Positions 55,889 through 64,000 of a DNA stretch of 64,000 nucleotides are shown here, piece after piece. The position numbers and the translations under genes are program-made. The notes beneath the pieces were generated by a model. It was not told the DNA's origin. It did not search any database and worked only from the letters and a program-made list of their open reading frames with translations. This stretch comes from Periweissella ghanensis (GTDB lineage: Bacteria > Bacillota > Bacilli > Lactobacillales > Lactobacillaceae), in NCBI RefSeq assembly GCF_918814755.1, contig NZ_CAKKNT010000001.1:62001-126000 (forward strand), given 5' to 3'. Position 1 is the stretch's first letter. Every line of letters starts with the position of its first letter.

Positions 55889-56173
55889 TTATTTGATATC
55901 TGCAAATTCGTCTTTATAGTCTTCAATAATTTGTTTAGCTGTTTCCAACGTCAAACGATTATCTTCCACCATGTGCATCACTTTTGCTTCAAACGATGGT
56001 GTATTTTGTTCATCTAACATTTGAATACGATAAATCACTTGATTTAACCGTAAACGCACAGTTGGATAACTCACCCCGTAAATCTCAGCTAAGCGTTTTA
56101 GCGATCCTGATGAGACCATAAAATTTTTGATAAACAATTGTGTTTCTGCGTCTAAATTTAAAAACCAATCCAT
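55889..56173 (-). CDS. DUF2089-like helix-turn-helix protein
   Basis: 94 residues. The segment LFIKNFMVSSGSLKRLAEIYGVSYPTVRLRLNQVI (about 13-47) is an HTH of the DUF2089 type, followed by an acidic helical tail. Could be a small transcription regulator. GGGGG SD. Separated from era by an 821-bp AT-rich region. Confidence 0.82.
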   Translation of the reverse strand: MDWFLNLDAETQLFIKNFMVSSGSLKRLAEIYGVSYPTVRLRLNQVIYRIQMLDEQNTPSFEAKVMHMVEDNRLTLETAKQIIEDYKDEFADIK

Positions 56174-56620
56174 TGTAATTCCCCCACAAATTCTTTTGTT
56201 GCGATTTCAATATCAGTTACATATCGTTAAACTAAGCGCTCCGCTTTAACTAAATGTAACTTAATACCGCTATCTCTTTATCTTTGTCTATATAGTATTT
56301 ATATCAGATAAATTAAACAATCATATTTCAGGTATTTTACACCCATAATACAAAAAATGTTTATTAAGTATTTTTCTGATTTAATTTACTAATAATATGA
56401 CAAATTAATATTTACCTTGATCATTTAGCATTTCTGCTTGAACAACCCCCTCAGGTAACATACTATATAATAACTCAATTAATGAAAAAAGACTTTAAAT
56501 TCGTCTTACAATTCATTAATTACTTTTATTGAATTACAGGTTCATCTAGATTGGTTCTATATATAATATTTTAATTCTTCATCAATTACATAAAACTTAT
56601 ACTTATACGCACAAAAAAAA
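56174..56620. other. AT-rich region without a recognisable gene
   Basis: Very AT-rich, no ORF with an SD longer than about 20 codons and no strong hairpin. Together with 56780-56947 it makes the longest gene-poor stretch in the window. Confidence 0.6.
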
Positions 56621-56779
56621 CTATAACTTAACGTTAACCGTAAACTCAAAACTACCATCTGGTAAATCACGTTTACGAATTGCCCGTGAACCATAAAATG
56701 ATGCGTTGTTAGCAATCATCCATTCATCTATTTCTTTTACAATCGCTTCTATATCGGTACCACTAAAAATTTTAATCAT
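56621..56779 (-). CDS. 52-residue small protein of unknown function
   Basis: ATG at 56779, stop at 56621, 52 codons: MIKIFSGTDIEAIVKEIDEW then a segment with NNASFYGSRAI and a beta-like end FEFTVNVKL. AAGAGAG lies about 4 nt upstream. The charged helix followed by a strand is protein-like, and the pattern vaguely resembles Cse60-type small proteins; this is uncertain. It stands alone in an AT-rich gap. Confidence 0.5.
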   Translation of the reverse strand: MIKIFSGTDIEAIVKEIDEWMIANNASFYGSRAIRKRDLPDGSFEFTVNVKL

Positions 56780-56947
56780 TTTGCTCTCTTCTTACTTAAT
56801 AATATATTATTTAAAAACTTATTCATTATACTTGATAAACTATTTATATATCAATGCTTATTGATAATTTTCTGCAAATTTAAATATAATTTTTTCATAA
56901 AACTGAACATTATTTAACATTATTGAACATAACACTCATTTCACACG

Positions 56948-56985
56948 AAAAATTCCACCTGATACAATTATCAAGTGGAATTTTA
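56948..56985. terminator. Terminator after era
   Basis: AAAATTCCAC and GTGGAATTTT with inner TGA/TCA pairs form the stem. Confidence 0.88.
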
Positions 56986-56994
56986 GTATTAATA

Positions 56995-57903
56995 TTAGTA
57001 GTCCTCTTCTGAGTAACCGTATGATTGAAGTGCTTGTGGTTTATCCAACCAGCGATCTTCAACTTTAACCCACAATTGTAAGTTAACCCGATCTCCTAGT
57101 AACCGTTCGATATCTTTACGTGCACGGATCCCAACTTGCTTAATAACGGCACCTTGTTTTCCGATAATAATACTCTTTTGACCCGGACGTTCCACTACAA
57201 TTGTTGCTTGAATTTGAACTTTTTGTTCCGTTTCCCGTTCAATCTTTTCAATCACCACGGCCACGGAGTGCGGAACTTCTTGACTTGTTAATTGCAAAAT
57301 CTTTTCACGGATTAATTCACCAATCACGAAACGTTCTGGGTGATCTGTAATTTGATCAGCTGGGAAGTATTGCGGACCCGCTGTCAATTCTTTAGCAACT
57401 GTCTCAAGTAATTCCGGCACGTTAGCACCAGAACGCGCTGAGATTGGGAAAATTTCATTCCAATCCAAGGCTTCGCGGTAACTTTCCATAATTGGCAACA
57501 AGTCATTTGGGTGCACCAAATCAATCTTGTTAATCACTAAGTAAATTGGTGTCCCAGACACTTCTTTTAAGCGTTCAATAATGAAGTCATCTCCCCGACC
57601 ACGTTCTTCATCGGCGTTAACAACAAACCAAATGGCATCGGCTTCGTGTAATGCTGATAAAGCTGACTTAACCATGAAATCACCCAAACTATTGTGGGGT
57701 TTGTGAATTCCTGGCGTGTCAATGAAGACGATTTGTTCGTCATCAGTCGTGTAAATTCCTTGAATCTTGTTACGCGTTGTTTGTGCCTTATTTGACATGA
57801 TGGCGACTTTTTCACCAACAATGTGGTTAAGTAAAGTTGATTTACCAACGTTTGGTCGCCCAACGATTGCTACGAACCCAGATTTAAATTCTTTTCCGCT
57901 CAT
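56995..57903 (-). CDS. era: GTPase Era
   Basis: 302 residues. G1 GRPNVGKST (about 16-24), G3 DTPG, G4 NKID and a C-terminal KH domain ([24 protein letters not shown]). The start at 57903 ([10 protein letters not shown]) has GAGGG upstream. Needed for 16S maturation. Last gene of phoH-ybeY-dgkA-era; recO, which often follows, is not here. Confidence 0.98.
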   Translation of the reverse strand: MSGKEFKSGFVAIVGRPNVGKSTLLNHIVGEKVAIMSNKAQTTRNKIQGIYTTDDEQIVFIDTPGIHKPHNSLGDFMVKSALSALHEADAIWFVVNADEERGRGDDFIIERLKEVSGTPIYLVINKIDLVHPNDLLPIMESYREALDWNEIFPISARSGANVPELLETVAKELTAGPQYFPADQITDHPERFVIGELIREKILQLTSQEVPHSVAVVIEKIERETEQKVQIQATIVVERPGQKSIIIGKQGAVIKQVGIRARKDIERLLGDRVNLQLWVKVEDRWLDKPQALQSYGYSEEDY

Positions 57904-57943
57904 TATTCCCTCTTTTTCATCCCCGGTTAATTCCGGACATCTT

Positions 57944-58369
57944 CTAGTGTGTTGACAACATAAACCAAATATATGGTTCAAAAATGATTAACCCAATTAC
58001 GACCGCAAAAACGGCAGCAACCAAGGTACTTGCAGCTGCCACATCTTTGGCAGTCTTAGCTAATCTATGATAACTTTTTCCGACAACTAAATCAACAATT
58101 GATTCAACAATGGTATTTAAAAATTCTGCTGTAATGACTGAAAAAATTGCCACAGCAATCCACAACCAATCTGAACGCCCGATACCAAACCATAATCCCA
58201 GGCCAATCACAATAGCAGCTGTCAGTAAATGAAAGCGCATATTACGTTCTTTTTTAATGACCAACCAAACCCCACCGGCAGCATGGCCAAGGGATTGACG
58301 AAAACTATGGTTCTTGTCAATTTGTGGTTGCACTGAGGTTGGCTGTTTATCGCGCGAGTCCAAAGGCAT
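57944..58369 (-). CDS. dgkA: Undecaprenol/diacylglycerol kinase
   Basis: 141 residues: a cytosolic N-terminal stretch and three [18 protein letters not shown] with [13 protein letters not shown] is the DgkA signature. In Firmicutes it phosphorylates undecaprenol. It overlaps ybeY by 23 bp. AAAGGAGA SD. Confidence 0.95.
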   Translation of the reverse strand: MPLDSRDKQPTSVQPQIDKNHSFRQSLGHAAGGVWLVIKKERNMRFHLLTAAIVIGLGLWFGIGRSDWLWIAVAIFSVITAEFLNTIVESIVDLVVGKSYHRLAKTAKDVAAASTLVAAVFAVVIGLIIFEPYIWFMLSTH

Positions 58370-58829
58370 CTAAAATCTCCTTTTGCAAGGTGAACATCTC
58401 TTGTTCTTCATCAGCTTCCATGTGATCATAACCATTAAGGTGTAAGAAACCATGGACCGCTAAAAAGCCCAATTCACGTTCAAAACTGTGACCCAAAAAG
58501 GCCGCTTGTTCAGCAACTTTATCCATTGAAATTAAGATATCACCAATATTATGCCCTAAATCAGCCGTCATTTCTTCATCCATGATTAAGGCAAATTCAT
58601 CTTCATCATCTTCTTCAATCGCAAAACTGATGACATCGGTTGGTTTATCAACTCCCCGATACTCGAGGTTGTATTTTTGAATTTCCGGATTGTTCATAAA
58701 GGTTACTGACATTTCCGTATCGGTTGGTAGCTTAATGTAGTCACCGGCAAACATTAACACGTCATGGACGAGTTTTTGGTGAGCATCACTAACATGCTCT
58801 TGAGTGTTATCGATTAATGCTAAATCCAT
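58347..58829 (-). CDS. ybeY: Endoribonuclease YbeY
   Basis: 160 residues with the zinc motif HGFLHLNGYDH near the C-terminus. Processes 16S rRNA 3' end and takes part in ribosome quality control. Its ATG overlaps the phoH stop (TAATG). Confidence 0.97.
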   Translation of the reverse strand: MDLALIDNTQEHVSDAHQKLVHDVLMFAGDYIKLPTDTEMSVTFMNNPEIQKYNLEYRGVDKPTDVISFAIEEDDEDEFALIMDEEMTADLGHNIGDILISMDKVAEQAAFLGHSFERELGFLAVHGFLHLNGYDHMEADEEQEMFTLQKEILDAFGLAR

Positions 58830-59797
58830 TAATTATTTCCTGTACTTTCTGTTTCATACTTATCATAGGCGTTGATAATTAAACCAACGACGGGGTGGCG
58901 CACGACATCAGCGGCTGCAAATTCAACAAACTCAATGCGCCGGACGTTTTGGAGCACTGCTTGGGCTTGCTTTAAACCTGATTTAGCCCCACGAGGTAAA
59001 TCAATTTGTGAAATATCACCATTAATTAGCATTTTAGCCCCAAAACCTAATCGTGTTAAGAACATCTTCATTTGCATCGTGGTCGTATTTTGGGCTTCAT
59101 CTAAAATCACAAAGGCGTTATCTAACGTCCGACCCCGCATGTAGGCTAATGGGGCGATTTCAATCGTCCCACGATCCATTAAACGTTCGGTATGCTCTTT
59201 ACCTAAAATTGCGTGTAAGGCATCATAAATCGGCCGTAAGTATGGATCAACCTTTTCTTTTAAATCCCCGGGTAAGAATCCTAATGATTCACCGGCTTCA
59301 ACGGCTGGCCGAGTAATGATAATCCGTTCAACATCCCCGCGTTTTAAAGCACTAACTGCCATCACAACCGCTAAATAGGTTTTCCCGGTTCCGGCGGGGC
59401 CAATCCCAAACGTAATATCATTATTCCGAATTGCTTGAATATATTGACGTTGTCCAAAGTTTTTCACCCGCACTGGGCGACCCTTGGCATCTCGAATCAA
59501 AGTTTCTGAGTAGAGGTCTTGGAAATATTCCAACGTCCCGCGTTCGGCCATTTTAATGGCACTCACAACGTCAGTCGCATTAATCTTAACACCTGTCTTA
59601 ATCAGATGGGCTAACTGGCGTAAGATATCATACGTCGTCTCAACTGGTTCATCCTCACCGTTAATTTTAATTTCATCACCAAAGGCCCGGAGTTTAACGC
59701 CGATACCTTCTTCTAATAACAATAAAAAACTATCTTGGGCGCCTAATAAACCAACTTGTTGTTCAGCATTCTCAATCTTGAATATCTTCTCTTTCAA
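58829..59797 (-). CDS. phoH: PhoH-family ATPase
   Basis: 322 residues. Walker A GPAGTGKTYLAVVMAV (about 136-151), Walker B FVILDEAQNTT. The likely start is TTG at 59797 after AAGGAG with an 11-nt spacer; no ATG lies in frame nearby. First gene of the phoH-ybeY-dgkA-era operon. Probable RNA-linked ATPase. Confidence 0.95.
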   Translation of the reverse strand: MKEKIFKIENAEQQVGLLGAQDSFLLLLEEGIGVKLRAFGDEIKINGEDEPVETTYDILRQLAHLIKTGVKINATDVVSAIKMAERGTLEYFQDLYSETLIRDAKGRPVRVKNFGQRQYIQAIRNNDITFGIGPAGTGKTYLAVVMAVSALKRGDVERIIITRPAVEAGESLGFLPGDLKEKVDPYLRPIYDALHAILGKEHTERLMDRGTIEIAPLAYMRGRTLDNAFVILDEAQNTTTMQMKMFLTRLGFGAKMLINGDISQIDLPRGAKSGLKQAQAVLQNVRRIEFVEFAAADVVRHPVVGLIINAYDKYETESTGNN

Positions 59798-59971
59798 AAT
59801 AGCTGCGTCTCCTTATGTAAGCACATTTTCTAATATTATAGCATAATCATATCCGACTTTAAGTAGGTAAAGTCACCTCCAACGGATTAAATTCCCCTTT
59901 TTGCCGGTCTTACCGATTACTGCAGTGAAATCTTGTTAGGTATACTGACACAAGTTACTAGCGGTTAACGC

Positions 59972-60005
59972 AAAAAAAAGCAAATCCGTTAAGATTTGCT
60001 TTTTT
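59972..60005. terminator. Terminator after the 126-aa membrane protein
   Basis: AAAAGCAAATC and GATTTGCTTTT form a perfect stem. Confidence 0.9.
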
Positions 60006-60026
60006 AGCTTTAAGCAATTGGTAATG

Positions 60027-60407
60027 TTAGCGACCTTTTTTCAAGACATGGGTTGTTAACAAGAAAAATAACACCGTTGGCGCGCCACAAATCGTAAAGG
60101 CTGATTGATCAATTGGCCATGTGTAGGCACCAAAGGCAATTAAGGCCACTGAAATAATGGTCAATAAAACACCAACAAAAACATCGACATCTAAGCAAGC
60201 AAATAAAAATTGCAAAACAAGACATGCTAGTAAGGCGACCCCGACGTATACAAATACTTGTTCATCAAAGCTTGCCATTGTGATTGGGACACCCCCAGTT
60301 GCCGTTAGGACGTTTAAGCCTAACCACAACGCACATAAAATATCAAAAGCTAGCAACGTTAAAATAATACAGTAGTAAATTCCGCGAATTACGCCCTTTG
60401 GTTGCAT
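60027..60407 (-). CDS. Four-TM membrane protein of unknown function
   Basis: 126 residues with four hydrophobic segments (about 10-32, 47-68, 72-92 and 100-120) and a short basic end (KKGR). GGAGG SD. Monocistronic. I do not recognise a family. Confidence 0.65.
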   Translation of the reverse strand: MQPKGVIRGIYYCIILTLLAFDILCALWLGLNVLTATGGVPITMASFDEQVFVYVGVALLACLVLQFLFACLDVDVFVGVLLTIISVALIAFGAYTWPIDQSAFTICGAPTVLFFLLTTHVLKKGR

Positions 60408-60588
60408 ATAATTCCTCCAGCGTACTTAAATAGTTAAATACATTATTAATTAATATTTTACACTGATACTTTTAATAAGTTTAGTATACCCCTTATTGCA
60501 AGTAAAAGCTTAATTCTTATCTGAGCATCTATTATAGCAAAAAATACTGTGAGCTCCAAATTAAGCTCAATCCTATGCTAAAAATTAA

Positions 60589-62181
60589 CTATTTATTATT
60601 CGTAAATACCCTTTGACCATTAAAAATGGTGGTCTGTACTTTGACATTTAATAAATCAGGCGCCGGAATGCCTAAAATATCTGTATCTAACACCACTAAA
60701 TCCGCCAAGTTACCCAACGCAATCATTCCAATATCATGGCGCCCAATTGCTTGAGCGGCGTTCTTGGTGTGGGCAAGAATCGCTGTGGCCACCGATAATG
60801 CTTGATCCGGTCGGAAGGCATCTTGGGGCTTGTTAGCAAGCGTGCGGCGCGTGGTGGCATAAAATAACGTTTCTAACGGTGTATTATCAATCACGATTGG
60901 TGAATCGGTGCCAAAAGCCAACGTGGCCCCAGCCTCGATAAAATCCTTAAATAAAAATATATTCTTAACGCGCTCAGGCCCCACTTCTAAATCTAATGTA
61001 TCATAACCAATTAACGCATGGCTCGGTTGGACCGATAAGATGGCTTTGGTGGCACCAATCAACCCTAAATCCAAGCGGTCAATTAATTCAAGGTGCTCAA
61101 GCGAGTTAACGTAATCGTTTGGTAACGGGAACTTTTGATTAGCTTGAGCAAAGGCCGTTAAAGTTTGCCAAACCGCTTCATCACCAATTGTATGCACCCG
61201 AATGGGCCAGCCATGCTGATTGGCCGTTAAAATCAACTCATGGAGTAATTTATCCGGCAATAACGGCCCACCATGTTTCGTACTATCAGGGTACGGTGCT
61301 TTTAAATATGCTGTTTGCGTACTCGTCACACCATCATAAAACTGCTTAACACCCCCAAATTGAATCCGGTCTTCATGCGCAAAAAGCTGGCTAATTTGGG
61401 TTACGCGGGTAATATCAGGCCGCATTGCCGGATAAATCGACGTACGGACTGTACTAGTCTTGGTAAGTTGTTGGTAGACAGTAGGATAAATCAAATCATC
61501 GGGGGCGGAACCTGATAGTGCCAAATCCGCAACCCCGGTAATCCCCATCGTATTTAAGTGGTGGGCATAGGCTAAATACAAGCGAGTGGTTGGTGGACAA
61601 ATTTGCGTTAAAATTTGGGCAATAATGGCAATCGCGATGCCTTCTTCAAAGAAACCCGTGTACCCTTGATCATCTTGTACCGCTCGGCCACCATAATTAC
61701 TAGCTACCAATTGGGGCAAATTAAGTGTGGCCATCGCTGCCGTGTTTAACCAGACCGAATGTGCATCTCCGGCAATGACCATCGTCGGTGTAATGGCATC
61801 AAGTCGGTCTAAATCGGCACTAGTTGGTGTTTGTTGATTAGGAAAATCACTGGCATAGAAGCCTAATGCTAATTTCCACCCCTGATACTTGGGAACTTGA
61901 GCAACTTTTTGTGCCACAGTGGCGGGCGTAACTCCACTGACGTAATGTAAAATTTGCGCATAGACTAATGCCGACAAATAAATATGTTGATGAGCATCAA
62001 TAAACCCCGGTAAAACTAACTGCTCACCATAATCAATTAGGTGGGCATTAGCTGGCAACGAAACCTCGCTATCGTGATAAATGGCGGTAATTCGTTCATC
62101 CGTAATCTGGATTATGCCCGCAAAAGTGGTTGCCGTTGTACTATCAAATATTTTGTTACTTTTTAGGTACCAAGTTATCAT
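60589..62181 (-). CDS. YtcJ-like amidohydrolase, copy 1
   Basis: 530 residues of the metal-dependent amidohydrolase_3 type: the first metal site PGFIDAHQH (about 56-64), a middle His site (WPIRVHTIGDEAV), a later HLEL and the FGTDSPI Asp. Reaction unknown; such enzymes act on N-acyl or amide bonds. AAGGAG SD. A strong terminator stands between it and copy 2 upstream. Confidence 0.85.
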   Translation of the reverse strand: MITWYLKSNKIFDSTTATTFAGIIQITDERITAIYHDSEVSLPANAHLIDYGEQLVLPGFIDAHQHIYLSALVYAQILHYVSGVTPATVAQKVAQVPKYQGWKLALGFYASDFPNQQTPTSADLDRLDAITPTMVIAGDAHSVWLNTAAMATLNLPQLVASNYGGRAVQDDQGYTGFFEEGIAIAIIAQILTQICPPTTRLYLAYAHHLNTMGITGVADLALSGSAPDDLIYPTVYQQLTKTSTVRTSIYPAMRPDITRVTQISQLFAHEDRIQFGGVKQFYDGVTSTQTAYLKAPYPDSTKHGGPLLPDKLLHELILTANQHGWPIRVHTIGDEAVWQTLTAFAQANQKFPLPNDYVNSLEHLELIDRLDLGLIGATKAILSVQPSHALIGYDTLDLEVGPERVKNIFLFKDFIEAGATLAFGTDSPIVIDNTPLETLFYATTRRTLANKPQDAFRPDQALSVATAILAHTKNAAQAIGRHDIGMIALGNLADLVVLDTDILGIPAPDLLNVKVQTTIFNGQRVFTNNK

Positions 62182-62220
62182 TACACAAGCTCCTTACAAG
62201 AAAAGATACTTCATTCTATC

Positions 62221-62265
62221 AAAAAAGTGATACAAAAGTTTTAATAAGCTTTTGTATCACTTTTT
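62221..62265 (-). terminator. Terminator between the two amidohydrolases
   Basis: AAAAGTGATACAAAAG and CTTTTGTATCACTTTT form a 16-bp perfect stem with T run. Confidence 0.92.
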
Positions 62266-62274
62266 ACATTTAAT

Positions 62275-63861
62275 CTAATTATTAAACACTAATTCTCCAT
62301 TAAAGAATGTTGCAGTTACCTTAACTTTTAGTAAATCAGTCGGCTCAATAGCTAAAATATTAGTATCTAAGACCGCTAAATCAGCGTAATTACCAACCTT
62401 AATGGCACCAATATCATTACGTTGAATTGCACGAGCTGCATTTAACGTATGGGCTACTAACGCGCTAGCAATATCAATGGCTTGTTCAGGTCGGAAGCTA
62501 TCATCAGCTTGGTTCGCTAATGTGCGCCGCGTTGTTGCAAAGAAAATCGATTGTAACGGTGTTGTATCAAGGACTACTGGGGCATCAGTTCCAAAAGCAA
62601 GGGTTGCACCAGCATCCAAGAAATCTTTCGTTGGAAACATATCCTTACTCCGTTCAGGCCCAACTTCAGCATCCAAAGTATCATATTCAATCAGAGCGTG
62701 ACTTGGTTGAACTGAAACAATTGCCTTAGTATCACGGATCAAATCAATATCACTTGGATCAAAGACTTCTAAATGCTCAATTGTATTAACTTTTCCAGCT
62801 GGTAATGGATATTTAGCATTAGCAGCGGCAAAGTAAATCAACGTATTTTGCACGGCTTGATCACCAATGGCATGGACCCGAATGGGCAACCCAATTTGGT
62901 TGGCTTTAAAAATTAAATCATGTAACACTTCATTAGGTAATAATGGTTCACCACAATGCGTATCAGAACCCGGATAAGGGGCTTTTAAATAAGCTGTTTG
63001 GGTGCTCGTAACGCCATCGTAAAATTGTTTCCCACCACCAAGAATAATTCGTTGATTATCAGCAAACATTTTACCAATCTTGTTAATCCGCGTATGGTGC
63101 ATTTGCATAGCTGGGAAAATACTAACGCGGGCCGTCACTTCATCAGCAATCGCCGCATGGACATCTTCATAGACAAAATCATCATCTGAAGCCCCGGTAC
63201 TTGCCATATCAGCTAATCCTGTAATCCCCATTGAATTCATGTATTTTACATAATCTAAATAGAGTTGGGGCCGTTCAATCTGCATCGCCGCAAAAACTTG
63301 GGCAACAACGTGCACGGCAATACCTTCCTCAAAGAAACCCGTAAATTCGGCGCCGTCTTTGTAGGCCGTACCACCAAATTGTTGCACATCGGCGTCATCA
63401 ACATGGACATGTGCTAACGCAGCTGAGTTTAACCATGCCGTATGACCATCACCGGATAAAAGGACGGCTGGATTATGTGGTTCAACCACATCAATATCGG
63501 CTTTAGTTGGCGTTGGTACATTACCAAACTCGCTTGGATAAAATCCTGAAGCCACCTTCCAACCATGATATGCTTGCACTTGCGCTAATTTAGTCGTAAC
63601 TTCAGCTACTGATGCCCCACTAATATAATTCATAATACCGGCATTAAACAATGATGCTTTGTTTAAATGTTGATGCGGATCAACAAAACCAGGAATAATC
63701 ATTTGGTCAGTGTAATAAATAATCTCACTTGCTACGGCATCACTTGGTACTTCATCCAAAATAGCTGCAATCTGTTGATCTTTAATTACCACGACACCCG
63801 CAAAAGTCGTTTGTGTTTCAACATCAAAAATGTACTGTGATTTTAAATATTTAGTTGTCAT
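62275..63861 (-). CDS. YtcJ-like amidohydrolase, copy 2
   Basis: 528 residues, strongly similar throughout to copy 1 (PGFVDPHQHLNK, LPIRVHAIGDQAV, HLEV, FGTDAPV, TTRRTLANQADDSFRPEQA). Its start overlaps the stop of the upstream partial gene by 4 bp (ATGA), with GGGGGT as SD, so they are coupled. Tandem duplication; substrates may differ. Confidence 0.86.
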   Translation of the reverse strand: MTTKYLKSQYIFDVETQTTFAGVVVIKDQQIAAILDEVPSDAVASEIIYYTDQMIIPGFVDPHQHLNKASLFNAGIMNYISGASVAEVTTKLAQVQAYHGWKVASGFYPSEFGNVPTPTKADIDVVEPHNPAVLLSGDGHTAWLNSAALAHVHVDDADVQQFGGTAYKDGAEFTGFFEEGIAVHVVAQVFAAMQIERPQLYLDYVKYMNSMGITGLADMASTGASDDDFVYEDVHAAIADEVTARVSIFPAMQMHHTRINKIGKMFADNQRIILGGGKQFYDGVTSTQTAYLKAPYPGSDTHCGEPLLPNEVLHDLIFKANQIGLPIRVHAIGDQAVQNTLIYFAAANAKYPLPAGKVNTIEHLEVFDPSDIDLIRDTKAIVSVQPSHALIEYDTLDAEVGPERSKDMFPTKDFLDAGATLAFGTDAPVVLDTTPLQSIFFATTRRTLANQADDSFRPEQAIDIASALVAHTLNAARAIQRNDIGAIKVGNYADLAVLDTNILAIEPTDLLKVKVTATFFNGELVFNN

Positions 63862-64000
63862 TTGAGACCCCCATCTAAAGATACTTTAGTTTTTGCTTCT
63901 AAATATACTTCGTTATATTCATTGAAGTAACGTAGTGGTTGGTTGTTGTAGTGTTGTGCATTTTTTAACTCACTCATTGGTGGGTATAATACTGGGTTAT
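63858..64000 (-). CDS. C-terminal part of an unidentified protein, cut by the window edge
   Basis: The frame is open from the window end to a TGA at 63858-63860: 46 residues, starting NPVLYPPMSEL and ending SLDGGLK. The polar, Asn/Tyr-rich text could be a cytoplasmic tail of a transporter, but I do not recognise it. It overlaps the amidohydrolase start by 4 bp, indicating an operon and a related role (for instance uptake of its substrate). Confidence 0.6.
   Translation of the reverse strand, partial: NPVLYPPMSELKNAQHYNNQPLRYFNEYNEVYLEAKTKVSLDGGLK

Noticed and set aside
56482-56532. 16-codon plus-strand ORF (MKKDFKFV...)
   Set aside because: Too short, no SD, in very AT-rich DNA.

Overview
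The window reads as chromosomal DNA of a low-GC, Gram-positive lactic acid bacterium of the Lactobacillaceae. The Weissella/Periweissella group is my best guess, from D-lactate dehydrogenase, a RecQ-YpbB pair, the der / S1 / cmk / LysM order and the AT-rich promoters; this is inference, not proof. Most genes lie on the minus strand. I saw no rRNA, tRNA, CRISPR array, transposase or prophage.

Layout. 1-983: end of a POT peptide transporter. 1039-3203: two paralogous D-Ala-D-Ala carboxypeptidases, each behind the same WalR-like promoter architecture. 3334-7754: galactose cluster galK-galM followed by two LacI/GalR regulators. 8112-12936: ATPase of an amino-acid ABC importer, an MFS exporter, a large polytopic membrane protein and a hotdog thioesterase. 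13060-17511: sortase A and a LytTR regulator / LiaF-like protein / ABC-2 exporter cluster whose permease has an in-frame TGA at codon 6. 17737-19245: fused binding protein-permease that probably partners the distant ATPase at 8112, since both promoters carry the same two motifs with the same spacing. 19446-24233: polyphosphate operon ppx-ppk-ppx plus a 28-aa ORF. 24515-37282: housekeeping block (TPR protein, der, S1 protein, cmk, LysM protein, recQ, ypbB, rsmB, fmt, priA). 37559-40141: small accessory island (GNAT, bacteriocin-immunity-like protein, membrane-anchored Xre regulator, three tandem paralogous small membrane proteins). 40482-42646: prmA-rsmE plus a membrane protein. 42910-48742: PspC-like protein, 36-aa peptide, iron alcohol dehydrogenase, cyclopropane synthase, D-lactate dehydrogenase with a Rex-like site, and an EIIC-like membrane protein. 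48844-55745: lipid kinase-like protein, PadR-controlled multidrug exporter, DUF2798-like protein and a YfhO-type protein. 55889-59797: DUF2089-like protein, a 52-aa ORF, then phoH-ybeY-dgkA-era. 60027-64000: a membrane protein, two paralogous YtcJ-like amidohydrolases and the tail of another gene.

Themes. Tandem paralogs recur: two carboxypeptidases, two LacI regulators, two Ppx-type proteins, three small membrane proteins and two amidohydrolases. Two families of palindromic intergenic repeats sit next to gene ends. Family A (about 150 bp, around 10541, 15715 and 52205) shares a core close to CGAGAAATACACTAAA. Family B (about 110 bp, at 40369 and 43225, with degenerate copies near 40250 and 17690) has terminal inverted repeats close to GTGCTCGAAGCCCC. 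I found no clear unknown defence or mobile system. The best leads are the two repeat families, the nonsense codon in the ABC permease, the shared regulatory architecture of split transporter genes, and the three-gene small-membrane-protein array.
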